Positions 51,673 through 60,954 are shown, counted from the stretch's first letter. The stretch: DNA of 64,000 bases from Streptomyces sp. NBC_00271 (GCF_036178845.1 NZ_CP108070.1:8370001-8434000); one strand, 5' to 3'. A program made the numbers and translations. Notes: generated by a model not told the origin, from the sequence alone.

Positions 51673-53058
51673 TCAGCCGATGGAGGGCACCGGCTCCAGG
51701 GCCGGTTCGGGCGTCACGGCCTTCGGCTTGGGCGCGGGCGTCACCGGGACGGGGACGTAGGGGATCTCGCCGCGCAGGACGGCCTTGGCGCGGTCCTCGT
51801 CGAGCTGACCCTCCCATCGGGCGACGGCCAGGGTGGCGACGCCGTTGCCGACGAGGCTCGTGAGGGCGCGGGCCTCGGACATGAAGCGGTCGATGCCGAA
51901 GATCAGGGCGAGGGCGGCGACCGGAACGTGCGGGACGGCGCTGAGGGTGGCGGCGAGGGCGATGAATCCGGAGCCGGTGACGCCGGCCGCGCCCTTGGAG
52001 GTGAGCAGCATGATCGCGAGCATGGACAGCTGCTGGGTGAGGCTGAGGTCGATGCCGAGGGCCTGGGCGAGGAACACCGAGCCCATGGTCAGGTAGATCG
52101 CGGTGCCGTCGAGGTTGAAGGAGTAGCCGGCGGGCACTGTGATGCCGACGACCGGCTTCGAGGCGCCCACGTGTTGTAGCTTGGCCATCATGCGCGGCAG
52201 AACGGGCTCGGTGGACGAGGTGCCCAGGACGATCAGCAGCTCCTCCTTGATGTAGCGCAGGAAGGGGAGGATGCGCAGGCCGTTGAGGCGCATGACCGCG
52301 CCGAGGACGACCAGGACGAAGAAGAGCGCCGTGAGCCAGAACGAGCCGACGAGCAGGGCGAGATGGCTCAGTGTGTCCAGGCCGTAGTTGCCGATGGTGT
52401 AGGCCATCGAGCCGAATGCGCCGATCGGGGCGAGCCGCATGATCCAGCGGATCAGCGTGAAGAGCACCGTGGAGAACTTCTCGATACCGCGGGCGATGCT
52501 CAGGCCGGCCTCGCCGCTGGCGTGCAGGCCGAAGCCGAACAGCGCCGAGACGAGGAGCACCGGCAAGATGTCGTTGCCGGTGAAGGCGCTGACCAGCGTG
52601 GCCGGGATCATCGCCAGGACGAACTCGACGAAGCCCTCATGCTCCGTCGCGGCCGGTGGCAGGCCCTTGGTGGAGAGCGACGCGACGTCGATGTGCAGTC
52701 CGCTGCCGGGCTTGACGATGTTGACGACGACGAGGCCGATCACCATGGCGACGGTGGTGAGAACCTCGAAGTAGATCAGCGCCTTGAGGCTGACCCGGCC
52801 GACCGCGCGCAGGTTGTCCATGGAGGCGATGCCGTGTACGACCGTGCAGAAGATGATCGGCGCGATCATCATTCTGACCAGTGCGATGAACCCGTCGCCC
52901 AGGGGTTTGAGCTCGGCGCCGAAGGTGGGCCACAGCCAGCCCACCACGGCGCCGGCCATGATGCCGATCAGGCACTGGATGTAGAGGTGGGAGAGCAGCC
53001 GGCGCAGGCGGCTCGGTGGAGCGGTGACGGTACCCGGGGCAGCGTCGTTGCGGCTCAT
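51673..53058 (-). CDS. Dicarboxylate/cation symporter (DAACS family, DctA-like)
   Basis: This 461-residue membrane carrier takes up C4-dicarboxylates or acidic amino acids with H+ or Na+. Family blocks include PIIFCTVVHGIASM, the serine-rich loop LGTSSTEPVLPRMM, AGYSFNLDGTAIYLTMG and LTSKGAAGVTGSGF. It has a Pro-rich C-terminal tail (VPVTPAPKPKAVTPEP). ATG 53058 overlaps the PrpF stop (ATGA). Together with PrpF and the divergent LysR it forms a likely organic-acid use unit. The operon is inside the accessory region. Confidence 0.92.
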   Translation of the reverse strand: MSRNDAAPGTVTAPPSRLRRLLSHLYIQCLIGIMAGAVVGWLWPTFGAELKPLGDGFIALVRMMIAPIIFCTVVHGIASMDNLRAVGRVSLKALIYFEVLTTVAMVIGLVVVNIVKPGSGLHIDVASLSTKGLPPAATEHEGFVEFVLAMIPATLVSAFTGNDILPVLLVSALFGFGLHASGEAGLSIARGIEKFSTVLFTLIRWIMRLAPIGAFGSMAYTIGNYGLDTLSHLALLVGSFWLTALFFVLVVLGAVMRLNGLRILPFLRYIKEELLIVLGTSSTEPVLPRMMAKLQHVGASKPVVGITVPAGYSFNLDGTAIYLTMGSVFLAQALGIDLSLTQQLSMLAIMLLTSKGAAGVTGSGFIALAATLSAVPHVPVAALALIFGIDRFMSEARALTSLVGNGVATLAVARWEGQLDEDRAKAVLRGEIPYVPVPVTPAPKPKAVTPEPALEPVPSIG

Positions 53059-54173
53059 GCGGGGCGTCCTTCCAGGACGGGAACGAGGAGTTCGGCTCGG
53101 GCGATACGCCGGGCGGCGCGGTGCAGCAGCACCGTGGGGGACGCGCCGTCCGGTGCGGGGACGGCTTGGGCGGTGATCACGCCCGCGGGGGTGCCCAGGC
53201 GCAGCGTTCCGTCGGCGGTCTGCCGGGCGACACGGTGGGCAAGGGTGCCGGGGGTGGCGGCGGCGGTGGCCAGGGCGACGGCGGAGGTGAGGCCGATCGC
53301 CGGGTGGGGTGCGTGCATGGAGACCATCCGGACGGCCAGGTCGTACTCGTCCTGATCGACCAGAATGCCATGGGTGGTGCGGTACGAGGCGGGACGGGCG
53401 ACGATGCCGACCTTCGGGACCGCGTGGCTGACCGGGTCGTTCTCCTTGGCCAGGCCCATCGCGAGGGCCGCCTGGCGGCGCAGCACGGTGAGCGCGGGGA
53501 CGGCGGCGGCGAACTGAGTGAGGGACTCGGTGCCGTCGAGGCCGAAAGCCTTGGCCTCGAAGAGCGCGGCGGGGGCGCCGGCGTCGACGAGGGTCGCCTC
53601 GACGGGACCTTCGGGGCCGGTCAGGGTGTCCACGGCGTGGCCGGTGGGCAGCGCCCGCCCGGTGGTGGAGCCCGCCGGGTCCTCGAAGCCGAGCAGGACC
53701 GGCACACCAGGCGCGGCCGTGCCAGGCACCAGCGCCATGCCCTCGTCCGGGGCGATACCGCACGGGGTGGAGATGGTGCCGGTGAGCCGGGCCCCGGTGT
53801 TGACGTTGCGCATGCGCACGGTGGTGGTGTCCGAGGCGATCGGCACCAGGCCGTGGTGAACGGCGTAGAGGGCGACCGCGGTGGCGCAGTTACCGCAGTT
53901 GCTCGCCCACTCCACGCGTTCGTCACCGACGCCGACCTGGGCGAAGGCGTACTCGATGTCGACGTCGGCCTCGGCCGAGATCTGGACGATCGCGGCCTTC
54001 GACGTGGTGGAGGTGGCGCCGCCGACGCCGTCGATCTGGCGAGGGTCGGCGGCATTGAAGGCGGCCAGCAGGACGGAGTCGACGTCCACGCCGGTCGCCG
54101 CCACGTCGTGGTGGGCGAAGATCCAGCACTTGCTGGTTCCTCCGCGGATCATCTCGCCCTGCAGACGCAACAC
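53055..54173 (-). CDS. PrpF-family tautomerase/isomerase (4-oxalomesaconate tautomerase-like)
   Basis: This 372-residue protein has the diaminopimelate-epimerase-like double fold of PrpF. Active-site segments are RGGTSKCWIF near residue 10 and WASNCGNCATAV near 89. Relatives isomerise 2-methylaconitate or 4-oxalomesaconate (GalD, in gallate breakdown). Linked to a dicarboxylate carrier and LysR regulator, the second role seems likelier, but neither is proven. It is first in the leftward operon. Confidence 0.87.
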   Translation of the reverse strand: MLRLQGEMIRGGTSKCWIFAHHDVAATGVDVDSVLLAAFNAADPRQIDGVGGATSTTSKAAIVQISAEADVDIEYAFAQVGVGDERVEWASNCGNCATAVALYAVHHGLVPIASDTTTVRMRNVNTGARLTGTISTPCGIAPDEGMALVPGTAAPGVPVLLGFEDPAGSTTGRALPTGHAVDTLTGPEGPVEATLVDAGAPAALFEAKAFGLDGTESLTQFAAAVPALTVLRRQAALAMGLAKENDPVSHAVPKVGIVARPASYRTTHGILVDQDEYDLAVRMVSMHAPHPAIGLTSAVALATAAATPGTLAHRVARQTADGTLRLGTPAGVITAQAVPAPDGASPTVLLHRAARRIARAELLVPVLEGRPA

Positions 54174-54343
54174 AACAAACTCCCCATGAATGCGGACATA
54201 GACGTGAAAATGGCCGGGAACTCCGGATCCGCCGGAGGCTTCTCTTCCCGGTGGTGGGATCCACGGTGAGTTACGTCGGCGTGAAGTACAATCTCAAAAA
54301 TCTATACAGGCATTAAGCTGGGGTTAAGTCTTGAGGTGAGGCA
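54174..54343. promoter_or_regulatory. Divergent control region between prpF-like and lysR genes
   Basis: This relatively AT-rich 170 bp (AATCTCAAAAATCTATACAGG, GGTTAAGTCTTGAGG) sits between divergent starts, the usual place for a LysR operator. I could not single out one T-N11-A box. Confidence 0.5.
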
Positions 54344-55258
54344 GTGCTCGACGTCCGGCGTATTCTGCTCTTCGCGGAGGTTGCCCGCCGCGGTTCGGTG
54401 ACCGCGACCGCACGTGCCCTCAACTACAGCCCGTCGGCGGTGTCGCAGCAGGTCAGCCGCCTGGAGGCGGAGGCGGGCCAGCCCCTTCTGGAGCGTCACG
54501 CGCGAGGGGTCACGCTGACCGGCGCGGGGCGCGCCCTGGCCGACCGGGCGGTCCGGATCGAACGCGAACTGACGGCCGCGGAGAACGAGCTCGCCGACTT
54601 CGCCGGCCTGCGCGCGGGCACCCTGCGTATCGGCACCTTTCCCACCGTCGGCGCCTCACTGCTTCCCCGGGCCGTCATCGCCTTCCGGGCGGCGCATCCC
54701 GACGTACGGCTCACGGTGCGCAGCGCCCGCATCGCCGGCCTGTGGTCGATGCTGGAGAACCGGGAGATCGAACTCTCCCTGATGTGGGACTACGACTGGA
54801 GCCGCATCGACCGCGAGGACGTCGTCGTCACGCCACTCCTCGACGACCCGCCGGCCCTCCTCGTCAGCGACCAGCACCCGTTCGCCGGGCGCGACTCGGC
54901 CACGCTCGCCGACCTGGCGGACGACCCGTGGATCACGCGAGCCGAGCACCACCCCGTGGCCGAGGCCCTCGACCGCAGTTGCCGCGCCGCCGGCTTCGAA
55001 CCCCAGATCGCCTACGAGGCCCACGACTACCAGGAGGCTCAGGCCATGGTCGCCGCCGGCATCGGCGTCGCCCTCGCCCCCACTCTCGCCCTGGAAGGCA
55101 TCCGCCCCGGCGTCAGCGTCCTGCCCTTGCTGCCGCCCGCTCCGGTGCGCCGTATCCTCCTGGTCCGCATGGCCGACCACGCACTCACCCCCGCCGCCAG
55201 CACCTTCACCGAACTCCTGCTCGACACCACCGCGGCCCGGCTCGAACCCACCCGCTGA
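54344..55258 (+). CDS. LysR family transcriptional regulator
   Basis: This 304-residue regulator has an N-terminal helix-turn-helix (LLFAEVARRGSVTATARALNYSPSAVSQQVSRLE) and a periplasmic-binding-like effector domain (LRIGTFPTVGASLLPRAVIAF, MVAAGIGVALAPTLAL). It starts at GTG 54344 and is divergent from the PrpF-DAACS operon, which it most likely controls. Confidence 0.93.
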   Translation: MLDVRRILLFAEVARRGSVTATARALNYSPSAVSQQVSRLEAEAGQPLLERHARGVTLTGAGRALADRAVRIERELTAAENELADFAGLRAGTLRIGTFPTVGASLLPRAVIAFRAAHPDVRLTVRSARIAGLWSMLENREIELSLMWDYDWSRIDREDVVVTPLLDDPPALLVSDQHPFAGRDSATLADLADDPWITRAEHHPVAEALDRSCRAAGFEPQIAYEAHDYQEAQAMVAAGIGVALAPTLALEGIRPGVSVLPLLPPAPVRRILLVRMADHALTPAASTFTELLLDTTAARLEPTR

Positions 55259-55321
55259 CAATGCGCTGACTCCCGGTGAAGGGTGTGTCAATTCAAAGGC
55301 TGATCTTGGTTGTTGAAGCGG

Positions 55322-55459
55322 TCAGTGGTTGGTGGGAGTGAGGCGGCCTTCAAAGGCGATCTGGAAGGCGTTCAAGGGGGCCCTCCAGCGCATGGTCCAC
55401 CTCTTGTGGCCCTTCCCTGTCGGGTCCATGCTCATCAGCGCCATGTAGACGCACTTGAG
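55322..55459 (-). pseudogene. C-terminal remnant of an IS256-family transposase
   Basis: The last ~46 codons read LKCVYMALMSMDPTGKGHK then RWTMRWRAPLNAFQIAFEG and stop. This matches the C-terminal tail of IS256/mutator transposases (LDPTG, RW..RW, LNAF). It is fused in frame to a broken nucleotidyltransferase, with no transposase core, so it is the scar of an insertion sequence. Confidence 0.7.
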
Positions 55460-55623
55460 GGCGGCGGCTTCGGGTGCCGGGTTCTCGGTGGCGACGTCGA
55501 GATCCTGGCTGGGGCGTTCACGAGGCGGTGCGCCCGCAGTGCGTACCCGCCGGTGAGGACCAGGGGATACGGGGAGCCGAGCGCGATCACATCCGCCAGG
55601 AGCCGCGTGTGCAGCTCCGGCAT
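55460..55623 (-). pseudogene. N-terminal fragment of an AbiEii-like nucleotidyltransferase toxin, frameshifted
   Basis: From ATG 55623 it reads MPELHTRLLADVIALGSPYP then LVLTGGYALRAHRLV. The frame then slips by one base and continues in another frame as RPSQDLDVATENPAPEAAA. GGYALxAHxL ... RPSQDLDVAT is the nucleotidyltransferase core start of the AbiEii/AbiGii toxin family. The rest is replaced by the transposase tail. It cannot be functional. Confidence 0.7.
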
Positions 55624-55628
55624 GTCCG

Positions 55629-56024
55629 TCACGCGGCTGCCCGGGTGCGGGAGGCGAGCTGGGGGAAGGCGTCTTCCCACACGGCGCGCACGGTGCGACC
55701 GACGAGAGTGCACAGCACCGGCCACATCTGGAGGAGCAGGCCCCGGTTGAGGTAGCAAGGCAGATCGTCGTGCAGGCCCTCGTGCCGGACGGTGCGGTAC
55801 AGGCCCATGCGCTGGCGAGGCTTGGCCATGTCGTACGAGGCCATCCCGGACCAGTCCATGTGCAGCGGCAGCTCCACGACCGCCTGAGTGGGGCCCTGCA
55901 ACTCGTCCAGCGACTTCGGTAGGCGTCGCCGGGACTTCTCCCGGTACAGCGCGAGGTCCTCGGCGACCGCTCCCGAGAGGTCCCTCGGCGTGGGTGCGCG
56001 GCGCTTGGGGTTGGAGGGCTGGCT
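55629..56024 (-). pseudogene. Truncated partner gene of the AbiE-like module
   Basis: The open frame ends 5 bp before the AbiEii-like start. It encodes an Arg-rich stretch, then LDELQGPTQAVVELPLHMDW, SGMASYDMAKPRQRMGLYRT and a tail ending AFPQLASRTRAAA. It has no start codon with a ribosome site and begins right after a TAA. I recognise it as the kind of protein that precedes AbiEii-like genes in Streptomyces. It seems to have lost its 5' end. Confidence 0.55.
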
Positions 56025-56257
56025 TTATTAGGGCGGCCGGAGAAGTGCTGCGGGGCACGATGTTGCGAGCTGACGTCCGGAGTGTGCGGAGGCAGATCCT
56101 GCCGGGTGAGCTGGTTGTCGCAGCCTGTTCTGCCCTGAGCGAGAGGGACGGACTGCGGCCGTGACGCTCGATTGACGCTCTGGGCGCCCGCACGCAAGGC
56201 CGTGAGACGAGAAAACGGCTGCGACCTGGGCTTTTCCGTGACTCGCTCAGGCCGACA

Positions 56258-56379
56258 TCTTCCCGATGACGCATCATGTGGAGTGCGTGGCGATTCTGGA
56301 GCCTGCGGAGAAGGGCGTCTGACCTGCACTTCTGGGTATGTTGTCGGCCTGCTCGACCTGTTTCCGGGCAAGCAACGGG
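56258..56379 (+). repeat. Direct repeat B: displaced 3' end of the TrmA-like gene
   Basis: It reads in frame FPMTHHVECVAILEPAEKGV then stop. It is identical to copy A over the first 35 bp and similar to CAACGGG at 56379. It is not attached to any methyltransferase gene. It marks the right end of the 6.3-kb accessory segment. The rest of 56025-56489 holds nothing recognised. Confidence 0.85.
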
Positions 56380-56489
56380 TCAGGCGGACGGCATGGCTGC
56401 GAAGTGGCTTGACCTGCGAGTTCGCCAGACGATGCGCCCACATGGGCCGGTGGGACCCGATTGTGGTCGGCATCCGGCAGCGCCAAGCG

Positions 56490-57257
56490 TCAACCCGAAA
56501 GGGGGTAGGTCACGCTGAGTGCTGGTGTGTTGCCGCGGGGGCCGAAGTGCTGGGTCAGCCACTTGTCGAGGCCCGTCTTCACGGCGATGTCGGCAGTGAT
56601 GCGGAACTGCCCAGAAAGTTGTGCACCCGCAGGGGTTCGGATGATGGCCTCCAGGCCCAATACGTCTCCGAGTAGTTCGTGGTCCGGAGTCGCCCGTAGG
56701 CGCCACCCCACTTCCGAGTAGTTCACTCCGTGTCCGGTGATTCGCTGGATGTGACGTACGCCGTTTCGTTCCTCTACGTTCGCCTGTGTGACTTTGGCGA
56801 GCAGCTTGCCGATGTCGGTGCCGAACTCGCTGCTGGTGGTGGAGGTCTCGTTGTACGCCTCCTGCAGGACAACGGTGGGCTTCACCTCGTAGGCGATCGG
56901 CGGCGCCACGTGGGCGCCGTCGTCCACCCGGGGGGTGGTGAGGAGTTCGAGGCTGAGCTCGGCAGTGACGAAAACGCAGTCGAGATCAGGGAGAAGCGTC
57001 AAGCTCGGCCGTACCCGATGGAGGTCAAAGCCCTGCTGTACCAGCTCCTCGATCTCGCGGGGCAGTGTGGAGGAACGGGAGAGAAGCTCGGCCACGTAGT
57101 CGCCGTACCGTGGCGCGCCGAGGCGGACGCGGTTGCGCTTTCCCAGCACGGTCACGAGGTCGGCCTGATCCTCTCCAGGCGCCTTGACGGGGCGGCCGCC
57201 CAGTGCGATCGGTGCGAGTTCGACGGTGGTGCTGTCCAGGTCGTCGGCGCTGGTCAT
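56490..57257 (-). CDS. Unknown beta-rich protein, last gene of the CHAT operon
   Basis: This 255-residue protein starts MTSADDLDSTTVELAPIALG. The middle and end are built of alternating hydrophobic strands (DCVFVTAELSLELL, YEVKPTVVLQEAY, YSEVGWRLRA, SGQFRITADIAV) around a polar Ser/Thr segment (YNETSTTSSEFGTD). It has no signal peptide and no clear membrane helix. I do not recognise a family. It starts 7 bp after the CHAT protease stop, so it is almost certainly co-expressed. As the small last gene of a protease operon it could be a substrate, effector or regulator, but this is inference only. Confidence 0.85.
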   Translation of the reverse strand: MTSADDLDSTTVELAPIALGGRPVKAPGEDQADLVTVLGKRNRVRLGAPRYGDYVAELLSRSSTLPREIEELVQQGFDLHRVRPSLTLLPDLDCVFVTAELSLELLTTPRVDDGAHVAPPIAYEVKPTVVLQEAYNETSTTSSEFGTDIGKLLAKVTQANVEERNGVRHIQRITGHGVNYSEVGWRLRATPDHELLGDVLGLEAIIRTPAGAQLSGQFRITADIAVKTGLDKWLTQHFGPRGNTPALSVTYPLSG

Positions 57258-57264
57258 TGGCTCC

Positions 57265-60200
57265 CTATCGCCAGTCTCCGATGAGTACGAACGGTGCCCA
57301 TTGGAAGGACGACCGCGGCCCCACCTGACGGATCATCTCCCGCTGCGCCTGTTGGAGCGCGCTCGCTTTGTCGATCGTGCCGGTGTGGCGGTAGTGGTCC
57401 CGCAGATGCCGGTAGAAGACCGTCATCATTTCCCGGGTGGTGTGCGCGTCGACGGACCAGAGACTGGCGACGATCGACGCGGCCCCGGCGTAGAGGACGG
57501 CACGGATCAGCCCCACCAGCTCGTCGCCCGTACTGATGTCGCTCACCGCGCTCTGGCAGGCGCTCAGGCACACCAGCTCCGCCCGCAGCTCCATGTTCAT
57601 GATGTGGCGGGCCGTCATGACGTCTGCCATGGGCCCGGATGCGGATCCGGGGTCCTCGTCGGCGAGCAACAGACCGGAGGAGAGCGGGTCGAGGCTGTTG
57701 AAATAGCCATGGCAGGAGAAGTGGCAGATGTCCTTTCCTCGGCACAGCCGGGGAACGTCATCCACCCGGAGAGCGTCGGACACGATCGCCTCCGCGCCGA
57801 ACAGGCGCGCTACTTCCCGTGCCTCCTGTTCGAAGACGACGCCGAAGGCGGCACAGGACTCCAGTTTGCCCGTCCCTTTGGCCGGGTTCTGGGCGAGCGG
57901 GAGCAGACCGGCGGTCGGGGTGTAGGCGACAGGGTGGGCAGCGGCTAGAGCTGGGGCGGAGCCGAAGGGCAGGGCATGCAGCGGCAGGCCGTGCAGGGGC
58001 CCATGGGGTACCAGATAGACGAGGTCGCCGGAGCGGACATGTGGGGCGAGCGGCTCGGTGAGGGAGGTGGACAACCTGGTCCAGCTCGCACTTCCCGTGT
58101 TGCGGTAGTCCACGACTTGGCGCTGGAAGTCACAGCAGCCCTCGCTCAGTTGCCCGGGCGTCATGGGCGGGGTCGCGACGCGGACGCTGTCCCACTCGGC
58201 TCGCAGGAAGAAGAGGGTCAGCCGTTCGTCGCTGAGGAAATAGTCGACGAGCAGGATGGGCCGGCGCTGGGCCGCCAGCCACGTACGCACTTCCGCCACC
58301 GTCGACGGTGTTCCGCGACGCAGCGACACATAGTCCGGGTCGAATGCCGTCATTTCCGTGTACAGGGCGTCGAGCCGGTTGCGTACCGAGGCGGTCGTGG
58401 CCGGGAAGGAGCCGGGGGCGCGGGACGTGCTGCGGAACCGGTCGGCTCGTAGGCGCGACAAGCACTCCTCTTCCTCGCCGAGGAGTTCGGCGAACCTGCC
58501 GGTGCGCGGAGCCACCGGTTGCAGGGTCGTCGTTCCCGCCATCTCCAGCAGGGCACGGGATTTGGCTCGCTGAACGAGCTCGAACGCCTCGTCGTAGCAT
58601 TCCCTGGCGACGAGAATGTCGACGAGCCTGCCATAGGGCCGGGCTTTGTCGCGGACGAAGTTGACCCGGTACCGATCGGTGAGCGGCACGTCGCACCGCG
58701 CTGCCTCGATCATGCGGACCGATTCGGAGTAGCAGGCTTCCGCGACGGCCGGGTGGTTCTGTTCCTGCCGCAACAGCCCGAGCTTGTACGACGCGTCGGC
58801 TGCGGACTCGAAGAACTCGGCTCCGCGGGAGACGCGCAGGCTGTCCTCGAAGGCCTGCGCGGCTTCGTCCTGCAGGTCAAGAGCGTGGTACAACGACCCC
58901 AGATTGGCGAGCACCACGGCCGTACCGAGTTCGTCGCCCACCGCTTTTTTGCGGGCCAGTACCTCGGTGAGGATGTCGATCCGGCGGGGGTTCTCCTCGG
59001 GGGGCAGGAAGTTGGCGAGGTCCGTCATGACCTTCGTCCGGCCCAGCTGGCCGTTGATCTCCTGGTACGTCGTCTCCGCGCGGTGGAGAAGGCGGGTTGC
59101 CGTGCTGGAGATCCAACCGTCGATCGGCGTGGAGGCGAACGTGGGGTCCATGGAGACGAACGTGTGCTGGAGCGCGACCAGGTCTTCCGCACGGGGCTTG
59201 CCGAACCGGCCTTGTCCGAGGCGGCCGAGGAGAACGCCCAGGGCGTGCAGTGTCGCGGCCTCACCGCGCCGGTGCCCCAGCAACCGGCAGTACGCCCAGG
59301 CCTGATGGTGGTTGGTGAGTGCCGCTTGTACGTCGCCGAGATACGCGTATGTCATGCCGAGCATGTGATGGGCCGAGCCGCAGTCGGCCTGTTGCTCCCG
59401 GCTCGTCCCGCCCTCGCAGAGCCGAATCGCCTCGCGCAGCGACTCCAGGGCCTGCTCGGGCCTGCCGAGCAGCAGTTGGTACTCGGCGCGCGTGATGAGC
59501 CAGGTGGGCCGTCGGCCCCACTCGGAGTCAGGGCTTGTATGGCGTAAGGCGCGGTCGCACGCTGCGACAGCCGACTCGAGGCGTCCCCGCCCGCGTTCGG
59601 CCTGGGCGAGCGCGGACAGCGCGGAGGCGGTCTCCGCCCGCAGGTTCCGCTGTTCGAAGTGGCGCAGAGCAGCACGGGCTTGTCCGGCCGCTCTGTCGAC
59701 GTTGCCCGTCAGTACGCCGAGATGGGCTCCCAGCAGGTCGAGGGCGGCGGAGCCCTCCGCCGTCGGCGCGAGGGCGTGTGCGCGGTCCGCGACGGCGTAC
59801 CAGCGTTCCGCCTCGGCCAGCGCATCCCGGTCGATGTACTCCTCGTACCGGGCCCCGCCCGCAGACGGCAGCGTGAGCGCTCCCGGCTCTGCCTTGTCGC
59901 CCCGCGGACCGACGCTTCGGTCCGTGCTCAGGAATGCCCCCTCGGCCAGTGCGTGGCTGACTTTCGTCGCCAGGCAGGCGCGGGACAGGGTGACGAGGTC
60001 GGAAACGACGACTTCGTCGCCCGATGTCCTCGACGGCAGGAGATCGATCAGGATCTCCGCGTGCGGCAGGGCGCTGCCGGTGTCTCCACGGGCGGCATAG
60101 GTGCTTATCACGAGCGGGAGCAGGGGAAGCGCACGCTCGATTTGGCCTGCGCTGAGGCGGTGCCGGATCGCCTTGTCGAAGAACTCCAGCGCCTGATCCA

Positions 60201-60954
60201 TGTCTCCCCGGGCGCTGAGGAGGGTCGCGATGTCCTGGCAGGTGGGACCGAGCAGCGCGTCGCCGCCCTCACCTGCTTCACGGAGCACCTCGACGGCTTC
60301 CTTGAGGGCGGTGAGCGCCTCGTCCCTGCGGTCCAGACGCACCATGGCGTCTCCGACAAGACTGAGACAGCGGCCCAGCTCGACCATGTTGCCGACCGAC
60401 CGCCACAGGCGGGCCGCGGCGCGCAGTTCCGTCGCAGCCGTTTCCGGCTGCCGCAGAGCGAAGGCGAGACGACAACTCTCCAGCCGGCACCGGGCTTCGA
60501 GCTCCTCGTCCCGAAGGAACACGGCGATACGAAGACTCACGCCCAGGAGGCGCCGGACTGCCGGAACGGCGATGTCAGGGGGGATGGGGGTCTCATCGGA
60601 GAGCAGGCGGCGGATCTCGGTGAGGCTTTCGTCCACGAGCTGCGGGGTCACGTAAGAAGGGTGGTTCCCCAGGACCCGGTCGATGTCCGCGTCGCTCTCC
60701 GCGTCCCGAAGAGCCTGCCCGAACCGTTCCGTCTCGACGCGGTGGGACGTCATCTCGTCGTACCACCGCTGCAGGGTGCGCGCTTCGTCCTCACGGCCCA
60801 AACCGTGGATCTTGGGGATCAGCGCGGCAAGCCGCTGCCTCAGGTGCGGATCGGCCATCAGCCGTGCTCCGAACCGCTCCAGCGTGCCGTTCCACTCATC
60901 GGGGCCGCGGACGGCCAGGACGGCCCGAACCAGCGCGGAGAGCTCGTCACTCAT
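57265..60954 (-). CDS. TPR-CHAT protease (caspase-like)
   Basis: This 1229-residue protein has about 800 N-terminal residues of helical TPR-type repeats (for example AQAFEDSLRVSRGAEFFESA, AEACYSESVRMIEAA) and a C-terminal CHAT domain from about residue 920. The catalytic pair is visible: His near 1082 in HFSCHGYF and Cys near 1133 in CLSACQSA. DELVGLIRAVLYAGAASIVASLW, the usual C-terminal CHAT block, follows. CHAT proteins are clan CD cysteine proteases related to separase and caspases, often held inactive by sensor partners. The start overlaps the Hsp70-like stop by 8 bp. Confidence 0.92.
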   Translation of the reverse strand: MSDELSALVRAVLAVRGPDEWNGTLERFGARLMADPHLRQRLAALIPKIHGLGREDEARTLQRWYDEMTSHRVETERFGQALRDAESDADIDRVLGNHPSYVTPQLVDESLTEIRRLLSDETPIPPDIAVPAVRRLLGVSLRIAVFLRDEELEARCRLESCRLAFALRQPETAATELRAAARLWRSVGNMVELGRCLSLVGDAMVRLDRRDEALTALKEAVEVLREAGEGGDALLGPTCQDIATLLSARGDMDQALEFFDKAIRHRLSAGQIERALPLLPLVISTYAARGDTGSALPHAEILIDLLPSRTSGDEVVVSDLVTLSRACLATKVSHALAEGAFLSTDRSVGPRGDKAEPGALTLPSAGGARYEEYIDRDALAEAERWYAVADRAHALAPTAEGSAALDLLGAHLGVLTGNVDRAAGQARAALRHFEQRNLRAETASALSALAQAERGRGRLESAVAACDRALRHTSPDSEWGRRPTWLITRAEYQLLLGRPEQALESLREAIRLCEGGTSREQQADCGSAHHMLGMTYAYLGDVQAALTNHHQAWAYCRLLGHRRGEAATLHALGVLLGRLGQGRFGKPRAEDLVALQHTFVSMDPTFASTPIDGWISSTATRLLHRAETTYQEINGQLGRTKVMTDLANFLPPEENPRRIDILTEVLARKKAVGDELGTAVVLANLGSLYHALDLQDEAAQAFEDSLRVSRGAEFFESAADASYKLGLLRQEQNHPAVAEACYSESVRMIEAARCDVPLTDRYRVNFVRDKARPYGRLVDILVARECYDEAFELVQRAKSRALLEMAGTTTLQPVAPRTGRFAELLGEEEECLSRLRADRFRSTSRAPGSFPATTASVRNRLDALYTEMTAFDPDYVSLRRGTPSTVAEVRTWLAAQRRPILLVDYFLSDERLTLFFLRAEWDSVRVATPPMTPGQLSEGCCDFQRQVVDYRNTGSASWTRLSTSLTEPLAPHVRSGDLVYLVPHGPLHGLPLHALPFGSAPALAAAHPVAYTPTAGLLPLAQNPAKGTGKLESCAAFGVVFEQEAREVARLFGAEAIVSDALRVDDVPRLCRGKDICHFSCHGYFNSLDPLSSGLLLADEDPGSASGPMADVMTARHIMNMELRAELVCLSACQSAVSDISTGDELVGLIRAVLYAGAASIVASLWSVDAHTTREMMTVFYRHLRDHYRHTGTIDKASALQQAQREMIRQVGPRSSFQWAPFVLIGDWR

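Noticed and set aside
49950..56379. A complete integrative element with integrase
   Set aside because: No tyrosine or serine recombinase, excisionase or replication gene was found between the repeats, so only a remnant or recombination product is claimed.
56490..57257. Calling the 255-aa protein a bacterial gasdermin
   Set aside because: It lacks the N-terminal cysteine and other features I know for that family; the operon context alone is not enough.
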